NCBI GenBank assembly: GCA_032871835.1
Contig: CM065299.1
Location: 95,184,652-95,248,651, forward strand
From: Dipteronia dyeriana
Taxonomy: Eukaryota > Streptophyta > Magnoliopsida > Sapindales > Sapindaceae
Length of the DNA: 64,000 nucleotides
Reading direction: 5' to 3'
Shown in pieces: positions 1-10,194 of this stretch; within the stretch, counting starts at the first letter, position 1, and every line of letters begins with the position of its first letter. The translations under genes were made by a program, and so were the position numbers. The notes beneath the pieces are model-generated. The model ran no database searches. It was not told where the DNA came from and worked only from the letters and a program-made list of their open reading frames with translations.

Positions 1-31
1 AAAAAGAGATGGAATTTGAAGAAGGTGTTAC

Positions 32-309
32 CTTTCCTGACCAGCAGTGTCCCAGATCTGAGCTTTGATGACCTTGCCTTTAATGGTGACAGTCCTGGTT
101 TGGAACTCGACGCCAATGGTTGATTTAGAGTCGAAGCAGAACTCGTTCTTGGTGAACCTGGACAGAATCTGAGTCTTGCCCACTGCAGAGTCACCAATCA
201 CTACCACTTTGTACACATAATCTATTCTGCTCTCGGGAACATTCTCTTGATGAAGCTTCTGAAGATTGTATTCAGTCTCATGATAATCACCATTCATCTC
301 TGCATTCAT
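32..309 (-). CDS. RABA3: RABA3-like Rab GTPase, first exon (gene runs off the window)
   Basis: Seen: a 92-codon first exon ending in AG|GTAAC at 32, with later exons before base 1. It has the P-loop GDSAVGKT, the switch I/effector stretch [11 protein letters not shown], and the G3 motif WDTAGQE directly before the splice site. Start: the ATG at 309 (MNAEMNGD) was chosen; the longer open frame upstream begins with GTG. Known: RABA (Rab11-type) GTPases cycle between GTP and GDP forms and direct trafficking at the trans-Golgi/recycling endosome; a C-terminal cysteine motif is prenylated. The N-terminal extension and the [17 protein letters not shown] segment fit RABA3 better than RABA1, RABA4 or RABA5, as recalled. 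The intron position splitting the Arg codon after the G3 box is usual for plant Rabs. The nucleotide-specificity NKxD motif and prenylation site cannot be seen here. Confidence 0.85.
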
Positions 310-2194
310 TTTTATTGTATTTTTCACTTAGCTACCAGAATCAGAGCTCACCAAGAAGAAAGCAACACCTATATGCCATATGAACCTTTAAAGCTTCAAA
401 CTTGGTGTTGGTCTTGGACTTTAGTGAATGGTGGTTAGTGGGAGTCAGTAAATGAGGAAGAAAAAGAGATTGAAAAGTAAGATGAGCAGACAAATGTTTG
501 GTTTAAGTGTTCCGGTTACTGGTGAAAAAGAAAGAAAAGAGTCAAGACTCATGACAAGTCAGACAGTATAAGGTCCGGTCATTGTCCTCTTTTAATGCAT
601 TATCGTGGACGTGTATACTATTGAATTTATTTTATTTTATTTTTTTTTTGTGGCGCAATTATTCAAACAACTTTGTAACTCCACTCATTGTCTCTTGTGA
701 CTAAACTATAATTGTTTTGTGGGAGAGTGGAATTACATTTGGATTTGTAATTGCAATGAGTGGCTACTTAGAAAAAAACTACTCGGTGTCTTGATTTCTG
801 CCATGATTTATGGGCTTGGGTCTTTAACAAATTATGCTTAAAGTGGTTTTAAAGTAACTAAAGTAATTTGGACTTGTTCTTAATCATTGGATCAGCATCA
901 ACTTTCCAAACTAGGATTACGAAACAATACCTTTTTACAAAAAAAATAAAAATTATAATAAAATCTAACACAAATCAGGTCTAGACGAGGTACAAACACC
1001 GCCTGACCATACAGCTCACGGGCAGAAAAAAGGTCACTCAATTTGATGGATATTTAATAGGATTTTAGTTGTGAGTTGTGCGACACAAACTTAATCATTT
1101 GATTTGTTTTTCTGCCCTCTCATATAAAACATAAAGCTATAATAAATTTACAAATGAAAGAATGTTATTGCAGTATGAAATCAATAGCCGCTTCAGGTTT
1201 GGTCTCGTTTAAAAATCAATTTCATTTTTTTTTCTTGATCTAAGAGATGACATATCAAGAGGGTAGGTCCCGAATCTTGTTCTTTTTGTATATTTATTCA
1301 ATGTAAGCCAATGTGATCCTGACGCATACATAATACTTAGCAACTTTCGAAAGCTTTTAAGTTCATCTTCTGACGAAAGAAAGTGGGCCTTCTAATGTTT
1401 GCACCGACAAATTTTGGTACACTCAAGTATTACTGGGGGGTACAATAATTTAGTAAAGTAAATCCACCTCAACATTATTTCCAATGTAATAATTTTTGCT
1501 ATATTTTACCATTAGATCGTTAAGATATCAAAATATTTGAACCTTTTTTTCACCTACAATTTGAGGAATGAGAGTGAGACTCGACTCTTGAAAAAGTATC
1601 TGTCAGAAACTGTTGAGAAAATAAATTAGAAAACGAGATAGAACAATAAGAGAATGAATGCTGTTGGTATTGGCGAATGGGAGGATTTCCACAAGGCACC
1701 AGCAAAGTAATGGATGTTGGTTCAAGTAAACAACTTCCATGCAACATCTATCTCCGAGTGACAGAACATATCAGCTTTACTGGGTCTGCAAATCTCCATC
1801 AGGATTTGTAGTGAGCACCCGATGGTCCCATCGCGGGCCACAGATAAAACTAACACATGCAAACTACTATGTTGTGTCTTGGTCTTGAGACGGTAACAAC
1901 TCATCAAGGCAACATGTCAAGGACAGTAAATTAGGAACTAGGAACCACAGCCCGATATGACTTGGTGGCAAATGACGCTATAAGAAAAAAAAATTGGGAA
2001 CTAGGAAGGGGAAGAAAATTCGACTGACTTGGTGGTATTCACAAATGCAATAGAACTAATTTTGTAATGTTATATTCCAATATCTTTGCTAATATATCAC
2101 TACAACATTCGAGGGCTATTCTGATGATAAATGTTAAAATTTTCAAATGAGGGCACAAACTTACAATTGGTTTGACTGAGATGTCCACATTGCA
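310..2194. other. Intergenic: RABA3 upstream region and THO7 3' flank
   Basis: This AT-rich stretch should hold the RABA3 promoter and leader (leftward gene) and the 3' flank of THO7. A somewhat richer patch at 1550-1910 is open on the minus strand in two overlapping frames, but has no recognisable domain, splice signals or consistent frame. No other structure was recognised. Confidence 0.5.
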
Positions 2195-3792
2195 CTAATC
2201 AACAGCCATGGCTTCTGAACCCCCACTAGCATCCTCCATTCCATTCTTCTGCTCTTCAGCCATTTTCATCTCCTCAATCAAATTCTTCTGTTCTTCCTCT
2301 ATTGTATTCTGTAGCTCATCCACCTGTAAATAAGATAAGACGTGAAAATTGGAGGCACAGATCGTATAGGTTCATTCATCATATAAATTTTGTTAGCAAT
2401 CTGCACTACAACTGCATTTCCATTGCATACAAACATGGGAAAAAGGTTTCAGAGTACTCTGGCTTGAATTGCAATATATGCAACAGTAAGTGATTGAAAT
2501 CTGTGAGAGAAATCTACATGATATGCATCTAAAAATTAATAACCTAACTCTTATATCCAAATGAAATACCAAGTCAACAACTGTAAAAACAACTGAATAT
2601 TGCTTTAAGTGTGCAAGGAAAAAATAATACCAACCTAAAGCAAAAGTAAATGAAAACTGTAACTAGATTAATTATAAAGAATTGAGGATATCAAGAGATG
2701 ATAGCAACCAACAAAATCAATTACATAGAATCAATTTGCAATTTCAAACAATATGAAACTAAATTAATTATCAAGAATTTTGATGCTACTTTTTTATTGA
2801 GGTTGTATTATAATACTGAGAGACGGTTCTTTAATTGATGGCTATAAAGTAAAAAAAAAAAAAAAAAACATAAATGAAACAAAATGGTGCAATGCAGCTG
2901 ATTAACTGAATGCATCCTAAACTACAATTAAACACTTCAAAGAGTTTAGAAGTCAACAGATGAGTGAAATGAAAGTTGTTGTGCACTTGTGCTCATAGTC
3001 ATAGTAATTATTAAACTCTTTAAGGCAGATATATGAAACTGAATACAAGCGTTGGTTATAACGGTGGCAAAGCCAACCCGAGTACCAGACAGACAAATAG
3101 GTATGCGGTACACTAAATGGTCATTCACATACTATCACAGGTGAAAAGGCAATTATAAAAGCACTAATTAAATAATGTATTCAAAAACTGCGACATACCA
3201 CGTGCAATAATAGAGCAAACTGTTTCTTGCGAAGCTCCAGCAACCTTGAACCAGCTGTATTCTCCGCCTCCAAAGCTGCAATCTCTTTCTCCAGGTCCGT
3301 TATGATCTTCTGTGTCTCTGATCTTGGTGGCTGCTGAGCAATCAATTTCCTGATTGCCTCACACTCCTCCTTGTGCTGTCTTTCAATCTTACTCTCTTCA
3401 AGTTGTTTCTTTAGATCTTCTATGTCAGCCTGCGCCAGCGATATCTGCCTATTTATCTCTTCTTTTAACTCATTAAAGTTCTCCTTCTCTCTAACATTTG
3501 CATCGATAACAGCTTTGCTTTTGAGTAGTGGAATCTCAAAAGTGGACAACTCCTGTAAGAAGGCTTTGGAAAGTTTAGCACAGTCATTGTAGTTATCGTC
3601 ACTCTTCTCAATCTCAAGAACAAATGAAGTGAACTTCTTCTGAAGTTTCTTCAAAGGCGGTTCGCCCCTTGTGGTAGTTGTACGGGTTAGAAGCCTGTGT
3701 TTTATGATTAAGTCATCTTCATGTGGACCAAAAGCATAGTTTACCGGCGCTGTGTCTCCCCTGCCAGGAACTTTCCGTCCTTTCGTCAACAT
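2195..3792 (-). CDS. THO7: THO complex subunit 7 (THO7/THOC7, Mft1-like)
   Basis: Two coding exons: 3792-3199 (198 codons, [11 protein letters not shown]... to ...LLHV, donor G|GTATGT) and 2323-2195 (acceptor [19 protein letters not shown]... to stop), together 240 residues, the usual length. Known: THO7 is a small coiled-coil subunit of THO/TREX, which couples transcription to mRNA export and acts in plant small-RNA biogenesis. Seen: a conserved basic block [21 protein letters not shown] near residues 34-55, followed by long heptad-like helices (about 55-230) rich in Lys, Glu and Leu, including [18 protein letters not shown], which is nearly invariant in plant THO7. The ATG at 3792 begins the family-typical N-terminus. 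The last exon is acidic, ending [10 protein letters not shown] 5' untranslated leader exon is likely further upstream. Identification is strong; which of the two usual paralogues (7A/7B) it matches is not decidable. Confidence 0.95.
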
Positions 3793-4259
3793 TTAAACTG
3801 CTTATTGCTATTACAAACCTGCAACATTGATGCAATGAGCAAATTCAAATATACATCACCATATCTACAATTGCAACACAATTCAACCACCCTTTTGTGC
3901 ACTTGAGTTGAGTGTTTAAAATATAGAAAACTCAGTGTATCCACAGTACAGTAATTCAGATATGCAAATATGAATATCACCACAGTCCACATATATGATA
4001 TATACTACAACAGAATCATCCTCAAATAGTCAAAGGGCATCACTGGTTCTCCATTGCAATCCAAAATAATACACTACTAAACAGATCGATCCATGGTTTT
4101 ACTAAATCGTAAATACTCAAGTATTTATTCAAAAACATATAAAATCGTGATTACCTTGATTGTGGCGACAGCAAAGGAGAGGAGGTTGGACGGAAACATG
4201 AATGAAGACAGCAGTTTAATTCGATTTGAATGGTAGATTCAAAGATAATTTTTTTATAT

Positions 4260-4437
4260 AAAAAAAAAAAAACACACCTTGATGAAAACTTCGGCAGGCG
4301 TCGGAATGTTGCCAGAAAGCGAAGGGCGGGCCACTGGCGAAGGTGACGGGTGGCGACTGTCGGCTGAGGGTTGTAGTGACCGTGTGAGCGGACGGAGAGT
4401 AGGGATTTGACAAGATGAAACTAGGGTTTTGTTTGAC
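4260..4437 (-). promoter_or_regulatory. Probable THO7 5' leader exon with telo-box
   Basis: Reading leftward, a GC-richer block carries AAACCCTAG (4421-4429), a telo-box often found in leaders of housekeeping genes, and ends in a plausible donor, ATCAAG|GTGTG. A second possible donor, ATCAAG|GTAATC, lies near 4154, and an acceptor TTGCAG|GTTTG sits about 33 bases before the THO7 ATG. Inference: the leader is interrupted by an intron ending next to the start codon, with one of two alternative donors. The ATG at 4437 in this block opens a frame that does not join THO7, so it would be an upstream ORF or untranslated sequence. Confidence 0.45.
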
Positions 4438-5189
4438 ATTTCATACTTATTTGGTGTAATTACATGTATAGTAAGCAGACTTGTCACCAATAAGAGTGTG
4501 CCGCGTTACCGAAACCCGAAACCAATATAACTCAAACCATTGAGAAAAAACATGGAGAGATCGTATAATGAAAATGTATCATTTATATTTAAAATATAAA
4601 AATATATTTTTAAAGTTTTATATGATAAATTTGTATTGGATAATCGTATTGTCATGTTAATGAAACCCTCACATAAATTCTATCGAAACCATGATATACG
4701 TACCAAGAACATGGAACCTTGTACCAATTCTTGAAGGAGTCAACGGTATTGAACATTATCTTGATATTTCCATTTGAACTGTCATGGTAATTGAGTCGCA
4801 CACTTGTTATTTTGTTGAGTACTTATTTCATAAATTCAGGATTTAGAGAAATTTAAATCCAAAACATCGTGTATGCCAATGTGTTAGAATTATACCGTTG
4901 TAAAAATTTTATCTCGTTTATTTTGTTTTTTAATTTAACTTATTTGGCAAACAATATGATACAGTCAATTCAGTTAATATATTGATATACTCAATTCAGT
5001 AAACATCATATGGAATATGTTGGACTACTAATTTAAGGGTAAAAATAGTTTTTACACATCAATTAATAATTAAAATTATAAAACTGCCCCCACAGTCGTT
5101 AAAATTGCCCCCCACAGTTGTTAAAATTGCAAAATATTGAAATAAAAGTTACACAGAGACCCAAAACTATTGAAAAGTGGTCTTTATAG

Positions 5190-5262
5190 GTATAATTCAG
5201 CTGGTAGATGGATGGATTTGGGACTTGGGTAAATGATTTCAAAGTTAGCAATTCGAATCCTA
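5190..5262 (+). repeat. tRNA-derived SINE-like head
   Basis: The sequence TTCAGCTGGTAGATGG (5196-5212) resembles a pol III A box, and AATTCGAATCC (5250-5260) is a near-perfect B box, at roughly tRNA-like spacing. The intervening sequence does not fold as a good cloverleaf by eye, and no poly(A) or target duplication was found, so a SINE head or tRNA pseudogene is more likely than a working tRNA. Confidence 0.35.
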
Positions 5263-5409
5263 CCAATGACAAAAGACTTTAATATATATATATATAGTTT
5301 AAATAGGTGGATAGATAAATACTGTCAAGAAAAAAAACTATTGAAAAGTGGAAATAATTAAACAAAAATTAAAGAACTCCACATGTGGTGGAGGGGATTC
5401 CACCAACGA

Positions 5410-5590
5410 AGAGAGGAGACCGACAATCTCTTTTTTATGGAGGAGATATGTGTGATATCTTCCGATGTGGAAGAGATTTGCACGGTCTCCTCGAGATATC
5501 GAAAGAGATCAGTGTTATCTCCTTCAGATATATTGAAGGAGATCTACATCATCTCATCCAGATCATAGGAGATATCGGTCTCTTACTCTC
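5410..5590. repeat. Cluster of short palindromes (possible hairpin)
   Basis: GAGACCGA near 5416 and TCGGTCTC near 5575 are inverted. Between them lie several small palindromes built on GGAGAT/ATCTCC and GATATC. The whole block could fold into a branched stem of about 170 bases. No coding sense was found. Confidence 0.4.
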
Positions 5591-5628
5591 TTCCTTCTTT
5601 CTTCGGTGATGGAATCACCTCTACCGTC

Positions 5629-6906
5629 TAGGGGTAGGTACGGTTCGGTTAGTTCGGTTCGGTTCGGTTCGGTTTTAGGTTCGGTTTTAGGTTCGGTTTT
5701 GTGGGTAAAACCGAACTGAACCGAAAATGTTTCGGTTTGTTTAAAATTGAACCGATTTAACCGAATAAGAAATGGTAACCGAACTGATTTGAATCGGTTC
5801 GGTTCATTTCGATTTGGGGCATAATGGGTCTTTTTTGCTTGATGGGCTAAATGAGTATTTTAAATATATTTTTAAATTTAATTGATTATTGTTGCCTTGT
5901 TGGATTTCATAAATTGTAATAGTCCAAGCCCAAATCAAATATAACTAATCATTTTTTATTTATAATTCATTCAAAAAAATCACAAATCGAATGAACATAA
6001 AATTCAATTTTCAAAGACATAATACAATTCTACAAACATACCAGACATACAGTCATACAGGCGTACAACACTTTTCAAATGACAAACAGTTAGATTTTCC
6101 AACATAAAAACTTTAAATCACAAATTTAAACTCCGAATAAAAATTACAATCTAAATCCAATCTCCAAATAAATATTACAATCCAAATCCAAACTTCAAAT
6201 CAAAATTACAATCCAAACCGAACAAATAAAAGCAGTAAAATAATTCTGACGTTGAAGCTTTGGTTGGAGATGATGGAGAGTAGATCAATTGAGCAAAGAC
6301 TAGATCGGTGGTCATCGAAACAAAAAAAAAAGACAAAAACAAAATTAGGATAAGAAGAAGAAGAAGAAAAATAGCAAAATAAGAAGACTAGAAGAGAGTG
6401 AGTCGAACGACAAACCTTCTTTGAGGAACGGAGTTGAGACGAGCAGAGGAGATGAGTAGATCGGGTGTTGAACAATAGAGATGAGTAGTTGAGATGACTG
6501 GCGAAGAAGAGCAAATCGGAAATGAGCGGCGGAGATGAGCGACGGACATGAGCAGCGGAGGAGTTGAGGAAGAGATGAGAGTCATAAAGATGAGAGACGA
6601 GCAGCGGTCCAGCGGAAGAGAACCGAGAGGTGAGAAGTAAAGTTGGAGAAGTTTAGTCGGCTAAAGAATGAGAAGTTAAAGAAATGAAAGAATGTTAGGG
6701 ATTTAGGGTTTTTTTTAACTTATTTATACATATATGGTTTCAGCGGTTTAATCCGGTTTTTAGGAACCCAAACCGGTTTGAATTTTCGGTTTTCAAATTT
6801 TTAAACCGGTTTGAACCGAATTAATTCAACGAACCGAACTGAACACCCATTTTTTGGTTCGGTTCGAATCGATTCTGTTCGGTTTCGAACTTATTGTCCA
6901 CCCCTA
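5629..6906. mobile_element. Non-autonomous hAT-type element with TCGGTT-rich ends
   Basis: The left end reads TAGGGGTAGGTACGGTTCGG. The right end, reversed, reads TAGGGGTGGACAATAAGTTC. Inside each end are many copies of GGTTCGGTT or its complement AACCGAACC, typical of plant hAT elements with TAGGGGTG-like termini. Flanking 8-mers CTACCGTC (5621-5628) and CCACTATC (6907-6914) agree at five positions, and all three differences are transitions, as expected of an old 8-bp target duplication. The 1278-bp interior has no transposase frame; its minus-strand reading frames at 6206-6585 are low-complexity Ser/Leu-rich strings. Confidence 0.75.
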
Positions 6907-6914
6907 CCACTATC

Positions 6915-7366
6915 TAGTGAAGTTCTCAAAAAAATTTGGAAAAAATAATATCTAAATAACTAGTTAGGGACATTTCGGTCATTTCATGGGTTAGGGTCAG
7001 CCAAACATCAACTGTAACGCTGGTCAACAGATTCTAAAGGATGTCTGTGCAATTATGAAAACTGTTACCGCGAAGTGAAATATTGCCTAAACTGGAATAT
7101 AAAAAAAAGTCCTTACAATAGGTGCGGCCAGGGATTGTTGTGCTGGAAAACGGTTGTTGTTGGTCTTGGGTTGGCTCTAACAGATTGTAACACCATCATT
7201 TTTACATATTCACCGATGATGAAATATTACTCGTCTAATTTTTCACCGTATTCGTTTAGATGTAGACTTTAGTGGCCGAAATTTAACCACATCCTTCTCT
7301 TTCTAAACAAGACAAAATTCAATCATGAACAAATATCGATTTTCTGTCTACTTTGAACCTCTCACC
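6915..7366. promoter_or_regulatory. Upstream region of the OSCP-like gene
   Basis: About 450 bases between the hAT element and the start codon, presumably promoter and leader. No clear TATA box at a convincing distance was identified. Confidence 0.35.
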
Positions 7367-8113
7367 ATGGATACTCTTTCGACCTCCGTTTCCACGTCCC
7401 TCAAAGTCCCGTCTCTTCATTCAACAACACCTCATCGTGATTTCTTTCTCTTCAAACCTCCATATCCGTACACATCTCAACAAATCTTCCCACACAATCA
7501 CCACCAACACAACTCTCATCTCTATTCTTCAACAACCAAATTACCCAACAACAAAAAAACCTCCTCTGTCACAGCCAAGAACCTCAATCCTCCTCCATTA
7601 CTCGCGTCCTCAGGAACCTCGTCTCCTCTCAAGCCAGCGAATCCAAATAATGTTTATCGGAAACCCGCCAGCGGTTACGCCGCGGCGCTTCTAGACAAAG
7701 CTCTGTGCGACGATTCTGTTGAATTAACTCGAAAGGACGTGAAAAGGGTATCTAATTTACTGAAAAAGGAACAAATTCAAGCTATCTTGAATGACCCATT
7801 TGTGGGTGAGAAAGAGAAAGGAGAAGTAGTGAAAAAAGTGGTGAAAATTAGGAAGGTGAATAGGTTCTTGGCGGGTTTGGTGAAGATGATGGTCGAGAGA
7901 AACAAGGTGGGGATGGTAAGTGAAGTTTTGGATGAATTTGAAAAAATTTACCAGGAGTTGTGTGGGACAAGAACTGTTTTTGTTTCGTCTGAGAAGAAAA
8001 TGGAGGAAAATCAACTGTTTGAGATTGCTAGGAGAGTGCAAATGCTTAGTGGAGCTGTAAATGTGAAGGTCATGAATTTGGTGGAGGACGGAGTACCGTC
8101 GTTTGCTCTGTAA
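7367..8113 (+). CDS. ATP synthase delta/OSCP-like protein, probably plastidial
   Basis: A single-exon 248-residue protein. The start at 7367 (CACCATGG context, MDTLSTSVSTSLKVPSLHS) gives a Ser/Thr-rich, acid-poor N-terminus like a chloroplast transit peptide; an in-frame ATG 42 bases upstream is weaker. The mature part begins near residue 95 (YRKPASGYAAALLDKALCDD). It follows the OSCP pattern: helical N-domain (about 100-180, with EQIQAILNDPFVGEKEKGEVV), then ENQLFEIARRVQMLSGAVNVKV (about 214-235). Known: delta/OSCP is the stator subunit joining the F1 head to the peripheral stalk. Odd: it stops at about residue 248 with EDGVPSFAL, where true delta subunits continue through a conserved AGF...G strand and a final helix, about 35-40 residues missing. 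It is therefore probably a divergent paralogue rather than the main AtpD. Confidence 0.75.
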   Translation: MDTLSTSVSTSLKVPSLHSTTPHRDFFLFKPPYPYTSQQIFPHNHHQHNSHLYSSTTKLPNNKKTSSVTAKNLNPPPLLASSGTSSPLKPANPNNVYRKPASGYAAALLDKALCDDSVELTRKDVKRVSNLLKKEQIQAILNDPFVGEKEKGEVVKKVVKIRKVNRFLAGLVKMMVERNKVGMVSEVLDEFEKIYQELCGTRTVFVSSEKKMEENQLFEIARRVQMLSGAVNVKVMNLVEDGVPSFAL

Positions 8114-8610
8114 TTATAAGGTCCATTGATATCAAACATGTTTGTTCAAGTTTTAAAGCAAATGCAATTGCTGTATAAATTTTGTAATCGCTCATAAAAA
8201 AAAAAAAAAAAAAAAAAAACTCTCTTGTTGATGCATTGCAAACACTTGCTAAGTTTCATGTTTTCTTTTGTGGATAGACTGGGATGAAAGAAAGTTCAAT
8301 GCAATAACAAGATCAAGTTGAGTATTCGAATTTTTGGTCTCTGTAAATTTTATCAGATTGAATAACTGTAACAATAACAACTAATCTGGCTAATTGTTGT
8401 AGATTGGTTAAACAAAAGGTAATCTTGGACTTCTAGTAGTTCAACTGCATAGAGATTATGTGAAAAAAAATTAATGGAAAATTTCTAAAAAAAAATCCAT
8501 TTTTAATGAATGTTTTGAAGCCCTCAAAACGACGTAGTTTCTGATTTCCAGTTAAACCTCATCATTTGCATAAACAAACTCGACGACTTAACTGTTTCTT
8601 GGCAGCTGCA
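8114..8610. other. Intergenic between OSCP-like and PPR genes
   Basis: Holds the 3' flank of the OSCP-like gene, including a 23-base A run at about 8197-8219, and the upstream region of the PPR gene. Nothing else was recognised. Confidence 0.4.
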
Positions 8611-10194
8611 ATGTGGTGTCTCCACCACCTCAAGATCTCAGCCGCCGACTCCCTCCTCCGTTCAATCGCCGCCGTCCGTTGTTGTTCAAACTACACCGTC
8701 ACTCCCCCAATCAAACCCTGGCCCCAACGTCTCTACCCAAAACGGCTAGTCTCCATGATCAGCCGCCAGCAAAATCTCGATCTCGCCCTCCAAATCTTCC
8801 ACCACGCTGGAAAATACCACCCCGACTTCTCTCATAATTACGATACCTACAACTCCATCATCCACAAACTCTCTCGCGCACGAGCCTTCGACGCCGTCGA
8901 ATCTCTCCTCTCGGAGTTGAAACACAACACGCAAATCAAGTGCGGCGAGAATCTATTCATCACAGTGATTCGAAACTACGGGCTGGCGGGTCGACCCGAA
9001 TTGGCGGTGAAAACCTTTATACGCATCGAGAAATTCAACGTACAACGCTCGGTGAGGTCGTTGAACACTCTGTTGAACGCTTTAGTACAGAACAGGAGGT
9101 ACGATTTGGTTCATTTGATGTTTAAAAAGTGTAGAGACAAGTTTAAGGTTGTCCCAAATGTGTTCACTTGTAACATTTTGATCAAAGCCCTTTGTAAGAA
9201 AAACGATGTGGAGGGTGCAATTAGGGTTTTGGACGAAATGCCGTCAATGGGGATGTTGCCCAATGTGGTAACGTACACTACAGTTTTAGGTGGGTATGTT
9301 TGGAGAGGAGATGTCGAGAGTGCTAAGAGAGTTTTCGGCGAGATTTTGGACCGCGGTTGGGTTCCTGATGCGACCACTTACACGGTTTTGATGGATGGGT
9401 ATATCAAGCTAGGGAGATTGATTGATGCTGTGAAGGTGATGGATGATATGGAGGAAAATGGTGTGGAACCTAATGATGTTACTTATGGAGTTATGATCGA
9501 AGCTTTTTGTAAAGGGAAAAAATCCGGCGAAGCACGTAACTTGCTTGATGATATGCTTGAGAGAGAGTATGTTCCGAGTTCTGCGCTCTGTTGTAAGGTG
9601 ATTGATGTGTTGTGTGAGGAAGGGAAGGTAGATGATGCTTGTGTGTTGTGGAGAAGGCTTTTGAGGAAGAATTGTATGCCGGATAATGCCATTTCGAGCA
9701 CCCTTATTCACTGGCTTTGTAAAGATGGGAAAATTCAGGAGGCTAAGAAGTTGTTCTACGAGTTTCAAAAAGGTTCTATTCCGAGCATGTTGACGTATAA
9801 TACATTGATTGCGGGAATGTGTGAGAGTGGGGAGTTGACTGAGGCAGGGAAGTTGTGGGATGACATGGTAGAGAAAGAACACAAGCCAAATGCTTTCACT
9901 TATAACATGTTGATTAGTGGGTTCTGTAAGATTGGTAGTGCAAAGGAAGGGATTAGGATTTTAGAGGAAATGTTGGGTAAAGGTTGCTCGCCAAATAAAT
10001 CGACGTTTTCATCCTTGATTGAGGGGCTCATTGAATCAGGAAATGAAGGAGATGTCACTAAGGTTGTTTTGATGGCAGTCTCTAGTGGGGTTATTGATAA
10101 TGATTCTTGGCATTTTTTCGTGAACAGAATTGTTAATAATCTGGACAGTGGGGCTACTGCTCTTGATAGATTATTAGTGGAGAATGCTACTTAA
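8611..10194 (+). CDS. P-class pentatricopeptide repeat protein, probably mitochondrial
   Basis: An intronless 527-residue protein. The first ATG is at 8611 (MWCLHHLKISAADSLLRSI); the frame is open further upstream only from a TTG codon. The N-terminus is rich in Arg, Ser and Ala with almost no acidic residues, as in organelle-targeting peptides, and the family suggests mitochondria. From about residue 75 to 490 there are roughly eleven consecutive 35-residue helical pairs of P type, such as NVVTYTTVLGGYVWRGDVE, DATTYTVLMDGYIKLGRL and NAFTYNMLISGFCKIGSA. No E, DYW or SMR domain follows. Known: P-class PPR proteins bind organellar RNA, one base per motif through residues 5 and 35, to stabilise, splice or promote translation of transcripts. 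Resemblance to the Arabidopsis At5g16420 group is likely but from memory. The RNA target is unknown. Confidence 0.9.
   Translation: MWCLHHLKISAADSLLRSIAAVRCCSNYTVTPPIKPWPQRLYPKRLVSMISRQQNLDLALQIFHHAGKYHPDFSHNYDTYNSIIHKLSRARAFDAVESLLSELKHNTQIKCGENLFITVIRNYGLAGRPELAVKTFIRIEKFNVQRSVRSLNTLLNALVQNRRYDLVHLMFKKCRDKFKVVPNVFTCNILIKALCKKNDVEGAIRVLDEMPSMGMLPNVVTYTTVLGGYVWRGDVESAKRVFGEILDRGWVPDATTYTVLMDGYIKLGRLIDAVKVMDDMEENGVEPNDVTYGVMIEAFCKGKKSGEARNLLDDMLEREYVPSSALCCKVIDVLCEEGKVDDACVLWRRLLRKNCMPDNAISSTLIHWLCKDGKIQEAKKLFYEFQKGSIPSMLTYNTLIAGMCESGELTEAGKLWDDMVEKEHKPNAFTYNMLISGFCKIGSAKEGIRILEEMLGKGCSPNKSTFSSLIEGLIESGNEGDVTKVVLMAVSSGVIDNDSWHFFVNRIVNNLDSGATALDRLLVENAT

Larger units (their letters stand above)
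4438..5628. other. Intergenic, AT-rich, between THO7 and the hAT element
   Basis: No gene seen. It contains a tRNA-like stretch (5190-5262) and a block of nested short palindromes (5410-5590), listed separately. Two near-identical phrases of CCCCACAGTYGTTAAAATTGC type occur in tandem at about 5087-5130. Confidence 0.5.

Noticed and set aside
1550..1907. Possible small gene on the minus strand
   Set aside because: Two overlapping frames, no splice signals, no recognisable family, and no ATG in good context.
8566..8610. N-terminal extension of the P-class PPR gene
   Set aside because: It would need a TTG start; the first ATG is at 8611 and gives a good targeting peptide.
9409..9882. 157-codon minus-strand frame
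   Set aside because: Shadow of the P-class PPR gene.
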